From: Streptomyces sp. 135
GTDB lineage: Bacteria; Actinomycetota; Actinomycetes; Streptomycetales; Streptomycetaceae
Reading direction: 5' to 3'
Length of the DNA stretch: 64,000 nt
NCBI RefSeq assembly: GCF_020026305.1
Contig: NZ_CP075691.1
Location: 7,805,415 to 7,869,414 of the forward strand
Shown: positions 9,298 to 17,477 of the stretch, piece by piece
Position numbering within the stretch: the first letter of the stretch is position 1
Layout: every line of letters begins with the position of its first letter
The notes under the pieces: generated by a model
The model's input: the letters and a program-made list of their open reading frames with translations, nothing else
What the model was told of the DNA's origin: nothing
Database searches by the model: none
Translations under genes and position numbers: made by a program

Positions 9298-9771
9298 ATG
9301 TCTGCGTCGATCCTGCTGCCGGTCCTGCTGCTCGTCGTGTCGATCACCGCGTTCGGCCTCGCGGGGTACGGCTTCGGGAGGCTCGGCGCGCGTGGCGTCC
9401 GGGGCTGGGACCGCCCGGTCGTGCTGCGCTCCCTGGCCGCCCTTTTCGGGGCGGCCGCGGCCGCCGTCTACACCTGGGGGCTGCTCTGCGTCGCGTTGAC
9501 CGTCCTCGACGCGGAGGACGGCGGGGCGGGCTCCGCGCCCGTCCGCCCCTGCGCCGAAGCGGACGCGCAGGCGTGGGGCGCCGCGGCCGTCGACTACCGG
9601 GTGGAGTACCTGCCCGTGCGGTTCGTGTGCGAGACGGGCGACGGCCGGAGCCATGCCACCGACGACGTGCCGGGATACGTCACACCCGCCGCGGTGGGGG
9701 CCGGCCTGACCGCCGCCGTGCTCGCCGTCTCCGCGGGGTGGGTGTCGCAGGCGCGTGCCAGGGCGGTGTGA
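9298..9771 (+). CDS. Small membrane protein of unknown function
   Basis: The 157-residue protein starts MSASILLPVLLLVVSITAFG. It has about three hydrophobic helices: residues 4-24, one near 42-65, and a C-terminal one in PAAVGAGLTAAVLAVSAGWV. Between the second and third lies a hydrophilic, probably extracytoplasmic loop with two cysteines (RPCAEADAQAW and VRFVCETGDG) that could form a disulphide. I do not recognise the family. The ATG at 9298 is preferred over an upstream GTG at 9280 because it gives a cleaner N-terminal helix. It follows the importer by 51 bp and may be read with it. Confidence 0.6.
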   Translation: MSASILLPVLLLVVSITAFGLAGYGFGRLGARGVRGWDRPVVLRSLAALFGAAAAAVYTWGLLCVALTVLDAEDGGAGSAPVRPCAEADAQAWGAAAVDYRVEYLPVRFVCETGDGRSHATDDVPGYVTPAAVGAGLTAAVLAVSAGWVSQARARAV

Positions 9772-9892
9772 CGCCGGTCGCGCTTGCCCTGGAGCGCACT
9801 CCACCTCGTAGGGTCGCGGCATCCGAGTGGGTCCCAGGTGGGTCCGAGCAGGTCCACGCGCGCCCAACCGCGCCATGGTCAAGGAGAGTCGC

Positions 9893-10942
9893 ATGCGCCA
9901 CCGCGTTCTGGGCGGGACCGGCATGGAGGTCAGCCCCTACTGCCTGGGCACCATGATGTTCGGCCACGTCGGCAACGCCGACCACGACGACTGCGCCCGG
10001 ATCGTCCACGCCGCGCTGGACGAGGGCATCAACTTCGTCGACACCGCCGACATGTACTCCGCCGGGGAGTCCGAGACCATCGTCGGCAAGGCGCTGAAGG
10101 GCCGCCGCGACGACGTCGTGCTCGCGACCAAGTTCCACTTCCCCATGGGTGAGGGCCCCAACCGGGGCGGCAATTCCCGGCGTTGGATCGTGCGGGCCGT
10201 GGAGGACAGCCTGCGGCGGCTGGGGACGGACTGGATCGACCTGTACCAGGTGCACCGGCCGGACCACACCACCGACATCGAGGAGACGCTCTCCGCCCTC
10301 ACGGACCTGGTGCGCCAGGGCAAGATCAGGGCGTTCGGCTGCTCCACGTTCCCCGCGGACGAGATCGTCGAGGCGTACCGCGTCGCCGACCGGCGCGGGC
10401 TCCAGCGGTTCCGCACCGAGCAGCCGCCCTATTCGCTGCTGGCCAGAGGCGTGGAGAAGCATGTACTGCCGGTGACCCGGCGCCTCGGCATGGGCACGCT
10501 GACCTGGAGCCCGCTGGCCTCCGGTTTCCTGACCGGACGCTACCGCAAGGGCCGGGCCATGGATCTCAGCAGCGGGCGCCCCACCCTGCACCCGGGCCGC
10601 TTCGATCCGGCGGCGCCGCTCACCGCCGCGAAGCTGGAGGCCGTCGAGCAGTTCGTCGCCGTGGCCGATGAGGTGGGCTGCACGCTTCCCGAGCTGGCGA
10701 TCGCCTTCCCGCTCGCGCACCCCGCCGTCACGTCCGTGATCATCGGCCCGCGCACGATGGAGCAGCTGCGGGCCACGCTCAAGGGTGCGTCCGTGGCCCT
10801 GGACGACGCGGCGCTCGACCGGATCGACGCCATCGTGCCGCCCGGCACCGACGTCTACCCGCCGGACGGGGTGTGGACGCCCCCGGCCCTGACCACGCCG
10901 GCGCTGCGCCGCCGCACGGCCGGGGAGAGGTCCGCCGCCTGA
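9893..10942 (+). CDS. Aldo/keto reductase
   Basis: The 349-residue protein is an NADPH-dependent aldo/keto reductase of the YghZ/voltage-gated K-channel beta-subunit type. The sequence shows VSPYCLGTMMFG, then NFVDTADMYSAGESE containing catalytic Asp and Tyr, then VVLATKFHF with the lysine, then WIDLYQVHRPD with the histidine. The C-terminal VIIGPRTMEQLRATLKG loop binds NADP. ATG at 9893 is chosen because AAGGAG lies directly upstream. It stands alone between the importer and the radical SAM gene. The substrate is unknown. Confidence 0.9.
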   Translation: MRHRVLGGTGMEVSPYCLGTMMFGHVGNADHDDCARIVHAALDEGINFVDTADMYSAGESETIVGKALKGRRDDVVLATKFHFPMGEGPNRGGNSRRWIVRAVEDSLRRLGTDWIDLYQVHRPDHTTDIEETLSALTDLVRQGKIRAFGCSTFPADEIVEAYRVADRRGLQRFRTEQPPYSLLARGVEKHVLPVTRRLGMGTLTWSPLASGFLTGRYRKGRAMDLSSGRPTLHPGRFDPAAPLTAAKLEAVEQFVAVADEVGCTLPELAIAFPLAHPAVTSVIIGPRTMEQLRATLKGASVALDDAALDRIDAIVPPGTDVYPPDGVWTPPALTTPALRRRTAGERSAA

Positions 10943-11099
10943 CCGCCCGCCGACGGGGGCGGCGCCTGCGAGGGCGCACCATCCGCAGCCTAGACCTGCG
11001 GCGGAGGCGGCCTGAGACCGGAGCCGGATCCGGAGCGGATCGGGGGCGTATTAGCGTGGACGGGACAGACCGACCAACAGGATCCGAGGTGCCCGGCCC

Positions 11100-12458
11100 A
11101 TGCCAAGCCGCAGCGAGAGCCGTACCGAGCTCATCGAATCGCTCATGGAGCGGTTCCCGCACGTGCCACGGGAAGCGGTGATCAAGGAGGATCTGCTGCG
11201 CGGCGGCATCGCCTTCGACGAGTCGGCGCTCAGTGACAATGAGGGCGGCGAGGTCAAGCCGAAGTCGTACTTCATCTTCTCCTTCGACCACGGCACGCTC
11301 CCCGAGCTGGGCGCCGCCGCCCTCCGTCGCCCGCCGGAGGAGATCGTCCTCACCGGCGGCCCCTACCAGCTGCGCCGCACCGTCGTCTCGGTCCGCGTGA
11401 ACCCCTCCTCGCCCTACCGCGTCGCCGCCGACGACCACGGTGTGCTCGGCCTCTACCTGGACGGCGTACGCATCTCCGACGTCGGCCTGCCGCCGATGCC
11501 GGACTACTACCGGCACACGCTGGAGAACGGCAAGTCCGTCATGGAGGTGGCGCCCACCATCCAGTGGGGCTACCTCATCTACCTGACGGTCTTCCGGGTC
11601 TGCCAGTACTTCGGGGCCAAGGAGGAGTGCCAGTACTGCGACATCAACCACAACTGGCGCCAGCACAAGGCGGCGGGCCGCCCCTACACGGGCGTGAAGC
11701 CGGTGGAGGAGGTCCTCGAGGCCCTCGCCATCATCGACAAGTACGACACCAACAAGTCCTCCACCGCGTACACGCTCACCGGCGGCGCGATCACCTCGCA
11801 GATCGGCGGCAAGGACGAGGCCGACTTCTACGGGCAGTACGCGAAGGCCATCGAGGAGCGTTTCCCCGGCCGCTGGATCGGCAAGGTCGTCGCCCAGGCC
11901 CTGCCGAAGGCGGACGTGCAGCGGTTCCACGACTACGGCGTACGGATCTACCACCCCAATTACGAGGTGTGGGACCCGTACCTCTTCGAGCGGTACTGCC
12001 CCGGCAAGGAACGCTACGTCGGACGGGACGAGTGGCACCGCCGCATCCTGGACTCCGCCGAGGTGTTCGGCCCGCGCAATGTGATCCCGAACTTCGTGGC
12101 GGGCGTGGAGATGGCGGAGCCCTTCGGCTTCAAGACGGTCGACGAGGCCATCGGCTCGACGGTGGAGGGGCTCCAGTACTTCATGTCGCGCGGCATCACG
12201 CCCCGCTTCACGACGTGGTGCCCGGAGCCCACGACGCCGCTCGGCAAGGCGAACCCGCAGGGCGCTCCGCTGGAGTACCACGTGCGGCTCCTGGAGGCCT
12301 ACCGCGCGACGATGGAGGCCAACGGCCTCTCCTCACCGCCCGGCTACGGCCCGGCCGGGCCCGGCAACGCGGTCTTCTCCGTCAGCTCGTTCATGGACAG
12401 CCTGCCGGCGGAGGCGGCGGCGCCGGAGGACGCGGTGGTTCCCGCGACGGGGCGGTAA
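11100..12458 (+). CDS. Radical SAM protein with an unusual CX8CX2C cluster motif
   Basis: The 452-residue protein has a candidate 4Fe-4S motif at C168, C177 and C180 (CQYFGAKEECQYC), with an eight-residue first spacing instead of the usual three. The rest fits a radical SAM TIM barrel: YTLTGGAITSQIGG follows as a possible glycine-rich SAM contact, and PLGKANPQGAPLEYHVRLLEAYRAT lies at the end. About 150 residues precede the cluster, including KSYFIFSFDHGTLPELG. No accessory biosynthetic partner is adjacent. I do not recognise a characterised relative; the product and substrate are unknown. Confidence 0.72.
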   Translation: MPSRSESRTELIESLMERFPHVPREAVIKEDLLRGGIAFDESALSDNEGGEVKPKSYFIFSFDHGTLPELGAAALRRPPEEIVLTGGPYQLRRTVVSVRVNPSSPYRVAADDHGVLGLYLDGVRISDVGLPPMPDYYRHTLENGKSVMEVAPTIQWGYLIYLTVFRVCQYFGAKEECQYCDINHNWRQHKAAGRPYTGVKPVEEVLEALAIIDKYDTNKSSTAYTLTGGAITSQIGGKDEADFYGQYAKAIEERFPGRWIGKVVAQALPKADVQRFHDYGVRIYHPNYEVWDPYLFERYCPGKERYVGRDEWHRRILDSAEVFGPRNVIPNFVAGVEMAEPFGFKTVDEAIGSTVEGLQYFMSRGITPRFTTWCPEPTTPLGKANPQGAPLEYHVRLLEAYRATMEANGLSSPPGYGPAGPGNAVFSVSSFMDSLPAEAAAPEDAVVPATGR

Positions 12459-12634
12459 GCCCGCCACCGGGCCCCGGTGCTGCGCAACCGGGGGCTGACC
12501 TGACCGCCGCTCGGACCTCCCCACCTACCCGCCCGGTACTCCGCACCGGAACTCGGACGCCCCCAGGCCGTGGCGCACCGCGGCTTGCCGTCGGGCAACG
12601 GGCGGGCGGGAAAGCATCGCCGCGAAGCAGCGGT
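12459..12634. other. Non-coding stretch before the repeat array
   Basis: The 176 bp between the radical SAM stop and the first 47-bp repeat show no plausible gene, no clear hairpin followed by T residues and no obvious promoter. Open frames through it are high-GC read-through. Confidence 0.5.
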
Positions 12635-13059
12635 CAGGGCAGCGGTCCCGGCGTCCGTGGCAAGATCGCGGCGTGGGGGCCAGGACAGCGGTCCCGGCGT
12701 CCATGGCAAGATCGCGGCGCGTAGTCAGGGGCAGCCGTCCCGGTCGTTCGCGGTAGGACCGTGGCGCGTAGGTCGAGGCAGTCGTCCCTGGGCGCCCGCA
12801 GCAAGACGCGTGGCGCGTAGGTCAGGACAGCCGTCCCGGGCGTCCGTGGCGAGATCGCGGAGCGCAGACCAGGAGAGCCGTCCCGGGCGCCCGCAGCATG
12901 ACCGTGGCGCGGAGACCAGGACAGCCGTCCGGGGGCGCCCGTGGCAAGATCGCGGCGCGTGGTCGGGACAGCCGTCCCGGGGCGTCCGCAGCATGACCGC
13001 GGCGCGCAGGCCAGGGCAGTCGTCCCGGACGTACGTAGCAAGATCGCGCCGCCGGCGGC
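12635..13059. repeat. Tandem array of nine degenerate ~47-bp repeats
   Basis: Nine head-to-tail units of 45-49 bp can be aligned by eye. Most begin CAGGACAGCCGTCCCGG (or a close variant), continue with a CGTCCGTGGCAAGATCGCGG-type or GCCCGCAGCATGACCGTGG-type middle, and end GCGCGTAGGT or similar. Units start near 12635, 12681, 12726 and 12774, then about every 47 bp. The unit is not a multiple of three and is spoiled by small indels, so it does not encode a repeat protein although open frames run through it. It fills the gap between the radical SAM gene and the SDR gene. Confidence 0.8.
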
Positions 13060-13113
13060 CCCCCCCCCGCAAGGCCTCGCCGCGCAAACCATCCACCAGA
13101 ACCGGAGGACCCC

Positions 13114-13848
13114 GTGCAGCACCACCCCGTCACCGTCGTCACCGGCGGCAGCCGCGGTATCGGCGCCGCCGTCAGCGTGCGTCTCGCCGAGGACGGCCAT
13201 GACGTCGCGATCGGCTACCGCTCCGACGAGGCCGCCGCGGAGAAGGCCGCGGCGGCGGTCCGCGCCGCCGGGCGGCGCTGCGTCACCGTGCGGGTCGACA
13301 CCGCCGACGAGACGGACGTCGACCGCCTCTTCGACACCGCCGCGGCGGAGCTCGGCCCGGTCACCGGGCTCGTCAACAACGCCGGGGTGAGCGGCCCCGT
13401 CGGCCCCCTCGCCGAGGCCGACGCCGAGGGGATGCGCAGGGCGCTGGAGGTGAACGTGCTCGGGTACCTGCTCTGCGCCCGGCGCGCCGTGCGGGACCTG
13501 AAGGCGAACGGCGGCGGGGCCGTCGTGAACATCTCGTCCGCCGCCGCGACCCTCGGCTCGCCCGGCGAGTACGTCCACTACGCCGCCGCCAAGGGCGCCG
13601 TCGACACCATGACGGTCGGCCTGGCCAAGGAGGTCGCCGCGGACGGGATCCGGGTCAACGCCGTGGCTCCGGGCGTCATCTGGACCGAGTTCCACGCCGA
13701 CCCCGAGCGTCCCGCGAAGCTCGCCGCCGGCATCCCGATGGGACGCTCCGGCCGGCCCGAGGAGATCGCGGCGGCCGTCTCGTGGCTGCTCTCGGACGAC
13801 GCCTCGTACGCCACGGGCACGGTCCTGCGGGTGGCGGGCGGCCGCTGA
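13114..13848 (+). CDS. SDR-family oxidoreductase
   Basis: The 244-residue protein is a classical short-chain dehydrogenase/reductase. It has the cofactor loop TGGSRGIG at residues 9-16, NNAG near 90, catalytic Ser in VNISSAAATLG, and YAAAK as the YxxxK pair. VNAVAPGVIWTEF then closes the fold. An Arg/Ser-rich loop after strand 2 (GYRSDE) suggests NADPH. The GTG start follows GGAGG. The substrate is unknown; a general ketoreductase role is likely. Confidence 0.92.
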   Translation: MQHHPVTVVTGGSRGIGAAVSVRLAEDGHDVAIGYRSDEAAAEKAAAAVRAAGRRCVTVRVDTADETDVDRLFDTAAAELGPVTGLVNNAGVSGPVGPLAEADAEGMRRALEVNVLGYLLCARRAVRDLKANGGGAVVNISSAAATLGSPGEYVHYAAAKGAVDTMTVGLAKEVAADGIRVNAVAPGVIWTEFHADPERPAKLAAGIPMGRSGRPEEIAAAVSWLLSDDASYATGTVLRVAGGR

Positions 13849-13882
13849 CCCGCAGCGCCCCGCCTCTCGTACGCTGGTTCGC

Positions 13883-14440
13883 ATGATCGGTGGAGAGGCG
13901 ACACTCGCGGCAGGCGTCCTCATGCGGCCCGTCACGCCCGACGACGCGCACGCGCTGGCCCGCGCCCATCGGCGCAACCGCGACCACCTCGCCCCCTGGG
14001 ACCCCGACCGGCCCGATGCCTTCTTCACCACCGAGGGCCAGGCCGAGCGGATCCAGGGGCAGTTGGCGGAGGCCGCTGCGGGCCGCGCCGTGCACTGGGT
14101 GTTCGTCGACGGCGGCGAGATCGTCGGGCACGCCGCCCTGGCGAACATCGTGCTCGGCCCGGCCCGCAGCGCGATCCTCGGCTACTGGACCGACGCGGAA
14201 CAGACCGGCCGCGGCCTGGCCTCCGCCGCCACCCGCCACGCCTGCGAGGTCGCCGACACCCGGCTAGGCCTGCACCGCGTCGAGGCGGGCACCCTGCTGC
14301 ACAACACCGCCTCGCAGCGCGTGCTGGTCAAATGCGGCTTCCAGGAGTACGGGGTCGCGCCCAAGTACCTTTACATCAACGGGGCCTGGCGCGACCACCG
14401 GCTGTTCCAGAAGATCCTCAACGAGCGCCCCGCGTTCTGA
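13883..14440 (+). CDS. GNAT-family N-acetyltransferase (RimJ/RimL type)
   Basis: The 185-residue protein matches the RimJ/RimL subgroup: MRPVTPDDAHALARAHRRNRDHLAPW at the start, then a central ILGYWTDAEQTGRGLASAATRHAC that carries the acetyl-CoA pyrophosphate loop (Q/RxxGxG/A form). The C-terminal HRVEAGTLLHNTASQRVLVKCGFQEYG is also characteristic. It would acetylate an amine, either an N-terminal residue of a ribosomal protein or a small molecule. It starts 34 bp after the SDR stop and has no strong Shine-Dalgarno sequence, so it may be translated with the SDR mRNA. Confidence 0.88.
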   Translation: MIGGEATLAAGVLMRPVTPDDAHALARAHRRNRDHLAPWDPDRPDAFFTTEGQAERIQGQLAEAAAGRAVHWVFVDGGEIVGHAALANIVLGPARSAILGYWTDAEQTGRGLASAATRHACEVADTRLGLHRVEAGTLLHNTASQRVLVKCGFQEYGVAPKYLYINGAWRDHRLFQKILNERPAF

Positions 14441-14556
14441 ACCACCGCGCCCCTGGACGCTCGGCGCTCTGACCGTGATCGACGCCGTGGTCCCCCCGCT
14501 CACCTCCTGGCCGATCCTCCTCGTCGCGTGCGGCCTGCTCCTTGCCGGATCCCGCC

Positions 14557-14580
14557 GCGCCGCCAGCCAGGAGGCGGCGC
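14557..14580. terminator. Hairpin between convergent genes
   Basis: GCGCCGCC (14557-14564) and GGCGGCGC (14573-14580) form a perfect 8-bp stem with an 8-base loop. It lies between the GNAT gene and the oppositely oriented permease. No T-run follows, which is common in high-GC actinomycete terminators. Confidence 0.5.
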
Positions 14581-14602
14581 GCGCCTGGGCTCCGTCAGGC
14601 GA

Positions 14603-16129
14603 TCAGACGATGCCCTCCGCGACCTCGGCCTGCTCACGGTCCGAGCCGTACGCCTGCGGGGTGCTGTACGAGCGGCGCGCCACGAACCACCACACGGTGG
14701 CGAGGATCAGCACCACGGCCAGCGCGATCGCCGCGTAGTTCATCGAACTGACCGTCACCGGCGAGGCCTGCGGCAGGCAGAACAGGACCGTCACGAACGC
14801 CACCCAGACCACCGCGACCCAGCCGATGGGCTTGCTCCAGCGCCCCAGGTTCCACGGGCCCGGCCGGAAGCGGTCGCCCGCGCGGAGCCGCAGGAAGATC
14901 GGGATGGCGTAGGCGGGCGTGATGCCGATGACGTTGATGGCGGTCACGGCGGTGTACGCGGTCGCCGAGTACAGCGAGGGCAGGGCGATCGCGGCGGCGA
15001 GGCCCACCGACAGCCACACCGCGGGCACCGGGACCTGCGTGCGGGAGCTGACCTTGCGCCACAGGGCGGAGCCGGGCAGCGCGTTGTCGCGGGAGAACGC
15101 GAAGACCATCCGGCTCGCGGCGGCCGTCTCGGCGTTGCCGCAGAACAGCTGCGCCACGATGACGATGAGCAGCAGCGCGGTCGCCCCGGACTCGCCGACC
15201 GCGTCGATCATGATCTGGGCGGGCGGCACCCCGGTATCCGTGCCCAGCGTGCCCGCGTAGTCCTGGATCGCGAAGGTGAGCCCGGCGAGCAGCACGAAAC
15301 CGGCGATCCACGACGCCCAGATGGCGCGCACGATGCCGCGCGCCGCGGTCACCGACGCGTTGGAGGTCTCCTCGGACAGGTGGGCGGACGCGTCGTATCC
15401 GGAGAACGTGTACTGCGCGAGGAGCAGGCCGATCGCCGTCACGTAGAGCGGGTTGTCCCAGCCGGTGCCGTCGAAGAACTCGCCGAAGACGAACGACGGC
15501 GACTGGTGGTGGTCCGGGACGATCGCGAGGGCCCCGACGATCACGGCCACACCGGCCAGGTGCCACCACACGCTGATGGAGTTGAGCAGACTCACCAGGC
15601 GGACGTTGAACAGGTTGAGCAGGGCGTGCACGAGCAGGATGCACAGGAAGATCAGGAAGGTCTTCTCCGGGGTCGGCTCGAAGCCGAACCGCAGGTTCAG
15701 GAACGCTCCGGTGAACAGCGCCGCTCCGTAGTCGATGCCCGCGATCGCGCCGAGCAGACCGAGCAGGTTCAGCCAGCCCGTGTACCAGCCCCAGCGGCGC
15801 CCGCCGAGCCGGTCGGCCATGTAGTAGAGCGCCCCGGACGTGGGGTACGCGCTCGTGACCTCGGCGAGCGCGAGGCCCACGCAGAGCACGAAGAGGCCGA
15901 CGCCGGCCCAGCCCCAGAGCATCACGGCGGGGCCGCCGGTGTTCATGCCGAAGCCGTACAGCGTCATGCAGCCGGAGAGGATGGAGATCACGGAGAAGCT
16001 GATGGCGAAGTTGCCGAACCCGCCCATGCGGCGGGCCAGGACGGGCTGGTAGCCGAGCTCTCTGAGCTTCTGCTCCTCGTCCTGGCGTGGCGCTGGGACG
16101 GTGCTCGACGACCAGGTGGTGCGGGACAC
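14603..16129 (-). CDS. APC-superfamily amino acid permease (GABA/BAT1-like)
   Basis: The 508-residue protein has twelve predicted membrane helices. The N-terminal LRELGYQPVLARRMGGFGNFAISFSVISILSG segment is diagnostic of the GABA-permease/BAT1 amino acid transporter group. Later segments include SGYDASAHLSEETSNA, a family motif after helix 6. It imports an amino acid or GABA-type compound by cation coupling. GTG at 16129 is chosen because GGAGG sits just upstream; a longer open frame is read-through. The gene for a conserved hypothetical protein lies 91 bp upstream on the same strand. Confidence 0.88.
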   Translation of the reverse strand: MSRTTWSSSTVPAPRQDEEQKLRELGYQPVLARRMGGFGNFAISFSVISILSGCMTLYGFGMNTGGPAVMLWGWAGVGLFVLCVGLALAEVTSAYPTSGALYYMADRLGGRRWGWYTGWLNLLGLLGAIAGIDYGAALFTGAFLNLRFGFEPTPEKTFLIFLCILLVHALLNLFNVRLVSLLNSISVWWHLAGVAVIVGALAIVPDHHQSPSFVFGEFFDGTGWDNPLYVTAIGLLLAQYTFSGYDASAHLSEETSNASVTAARGIVRAIWASWIAGFVLLAGLTFAIQDYAGTLGTDTGVPPAQIMIDAVGESGATALLLIVIVAQLFCGNAETAAASRMVFAFSRDNALPGSALWRKVSSRTQVPVPAVWLSVGLAAAIALPSLYSATAYTAVTAINVIGITPAYAIPIFLRLRAGDRFRPGPWNLGRWSKPIGWVAVVWVAFVTVLFCLPQASPVTVSSMNYAAIALAVVLILATVWWFVARRSYSTPQAYGSDREQAEVAEGIV

Positions 16130-16158
16130 GGATGTACCTCCGGAGGGTGAGCGATGGT

Positions 16159-16200
16159 GGGGAACGGGGAACGGGGAACGGGGAACGGGGAACGGGGGGG
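16159..16200. repeat. Heptanucleotide repeat (GGGGAAC)5 plus a G tract
   Basis: Five perfect GGGGAAC units occupy 16159-16193 and run into seven Gs. The tract lies in the leader between the conserved hypothetical gene and the permease gene and would be CU-rich in their transcript. Such simple tracts can vary in length by slippage. Confidence 0.85.
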
Positions 16201-16220
16201 CGAGGGGCGGCCCGCCGGGA

Positions 16221-17213
16221 CTAGCGCGTGTCGCGGGAGGCGGCGAAGCAGCGGGAGCGGGCCTGGACGAAGACCTCGGCGGCCGCGTCCGCGTCGCCGG
16301 GGGAGTGGGTGCGGTATGTCCACGGCACGACCGTGTAGAAGGGGTCGAGGGCCTCGAACACCCGTGACGCGTCGTGGAATTGATGCGCGCCCCACAGGGC
16401 GTGCGCCAGGTGGTTGAGGTCCAGGAGCGAGGTCGCCGCGGGCAACGCGTGGTCGAACCACAGATGTAGGGCGCGCAGCGCGCCCCGCGTCGCGTCCTCC
16501 GAGATCCAGTGCAGGTCCAGCGCCCGTTCGTTGCCCGCTTCCCTGCGGTAGCGCTCGACGCGCACGTACAGCGGCAGCAGGTGCAGCGCCGAACCGGCGG
16601 GCGCGGAGGCCGCCGCCCACTGCACGAAGTTGTACGCCTCGGTGAGCGGGCCCCCAAAGCGGCGCCCGTACACGAACTGGAGCATCCGGTGGTACGCCTC
16701 GCGGTTGCCCGGGTCGCGCTTGTCGGCCTCGGCCAGCAGCTGCCAGGGGCCGGGGAAGAGCATCGGCTCCGGAGGCGCGACGCGGTGCTCGTCCCACCGC
16801 TGTCCCTCGTCGAGACGGGCCAGGGCGAGCAGGCAGACCCACGGCACCGGGTCCTCCGGCGACAGGGCGGACGTGGCGGCGCACGCGGTGACCGCGTCGC
16901 GCCACAGGTCGTTGGTCCGCCGGTGTCCCGCCCGGTGCGCGCGCAGGGCCCGCTCCACGAGGACCCGGGTGTGCAGGACGGCGGCCGAGGTGCTGTGCGG
17001 CTCCTCGGCACGCCAGGCGCGCACCACGTCGGAGCCGGCGACGGCGGCCGCCAGTATCTGCGTACGTTGCGTCCACAGCCCCCAGTCGGGCGTCTCGGTC
17101 AGCAGATTGCGCGTGGAGACCCAGCGACCCGCCTTGAGGTCCTGGAGCACCGCGCGCAGCGGTTCGTCGTGGCCCGCCGGGTGATACACGGGGCTGCCTG
17201 ACGGCATGGGCAT
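16221..17213 (-). CDS. Conserved hypothetical protein, alpha-helical
   Basis: The 330-residue soluble protein begins MPMPSGSPVYHPAGHDEPLRAVLQDLKAGRWVSTRNLL. It continues as helical hairpins with TPR-like spacing, for example DPVPWVCLLALARLDEGQRW and NREAYHRMLQFVYGRRFGGPLTEAYNFV. No catalytic motif or signal peptide is visible. It probably forms a helical-repeat scaffold. It is transcribed toward the amino-acid permease 91 bp downstream. I do not know a function for this family. Confidence 0.65.
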   Translation of the reverse strand: MPMPSGSPVYHPAGHDEPLRAVLQDLKAGRWVSTRNLLTETPDWGLWTQRTQILAAAVAGSDVVRAWRAEEPHSTSAAVLHTRVLVERALRAHRAGHRRTNDLWRDAVTACAATSALSPEDPVPWVCLLALARLDEGQRWDEHRVAPPEPMLFPGPWQLLAEADKRDPGNREAYHRMLQFVYGRRFGGPLTEAYNFVQWAAASAPAGSALHLLPLYVRVERYRREAGNERALDLHWISEDATRGALRALHLWFDHALPAATSLLDLNHLAHALWGAHQFHDASRVFEALDPFYTVVPWTYRTHSPGDADAAAEVFVQARSRCFAASRDTR

Positions 17214-17477
17214 GAGTCCTCTGTTGGGGGAAGAGGCGGCGAGCGTGAACTGGCCGGGTCCGAGAGGGGGTTGTCGATGTTGCTCGGCGGTCAGTGTAGA
17301 TCCGGGCTTTCCGGTTCACGGCACTTCTTGGATCTTTTGTGACCGGCTTTTGTCAACACGGCGCGCCGGGCGCCCATTTGATGTCCCGCCTTGTCGGGTC
17401 GCGGCCGATTCGGGACATCTCCTCGCGGCCGTCCCGTTCCCTTGACGCCCTCCGCCCGCCTGTAGCAGGCTTCCGCG

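Noticed and set aside
12635..13059. CRISPR array
   Set aside because: Units are directly adjacent with no unique spacers, degenerate, and no cas genes are in the window.
12570..13202. Open frame through the 47-bp repeat array as a repeat protein
   Set aside because: Unit length is not a multiple of three and indels shift the frame between units, so no conserved protein repeat exists.
14475..14738. Small membrane protein after the GNAT gene
   Set aside because: One hydrophobic stretch, but the frame overlaps the end of the permease gene antisense and contains a hairpin; no ribosome site is seen.
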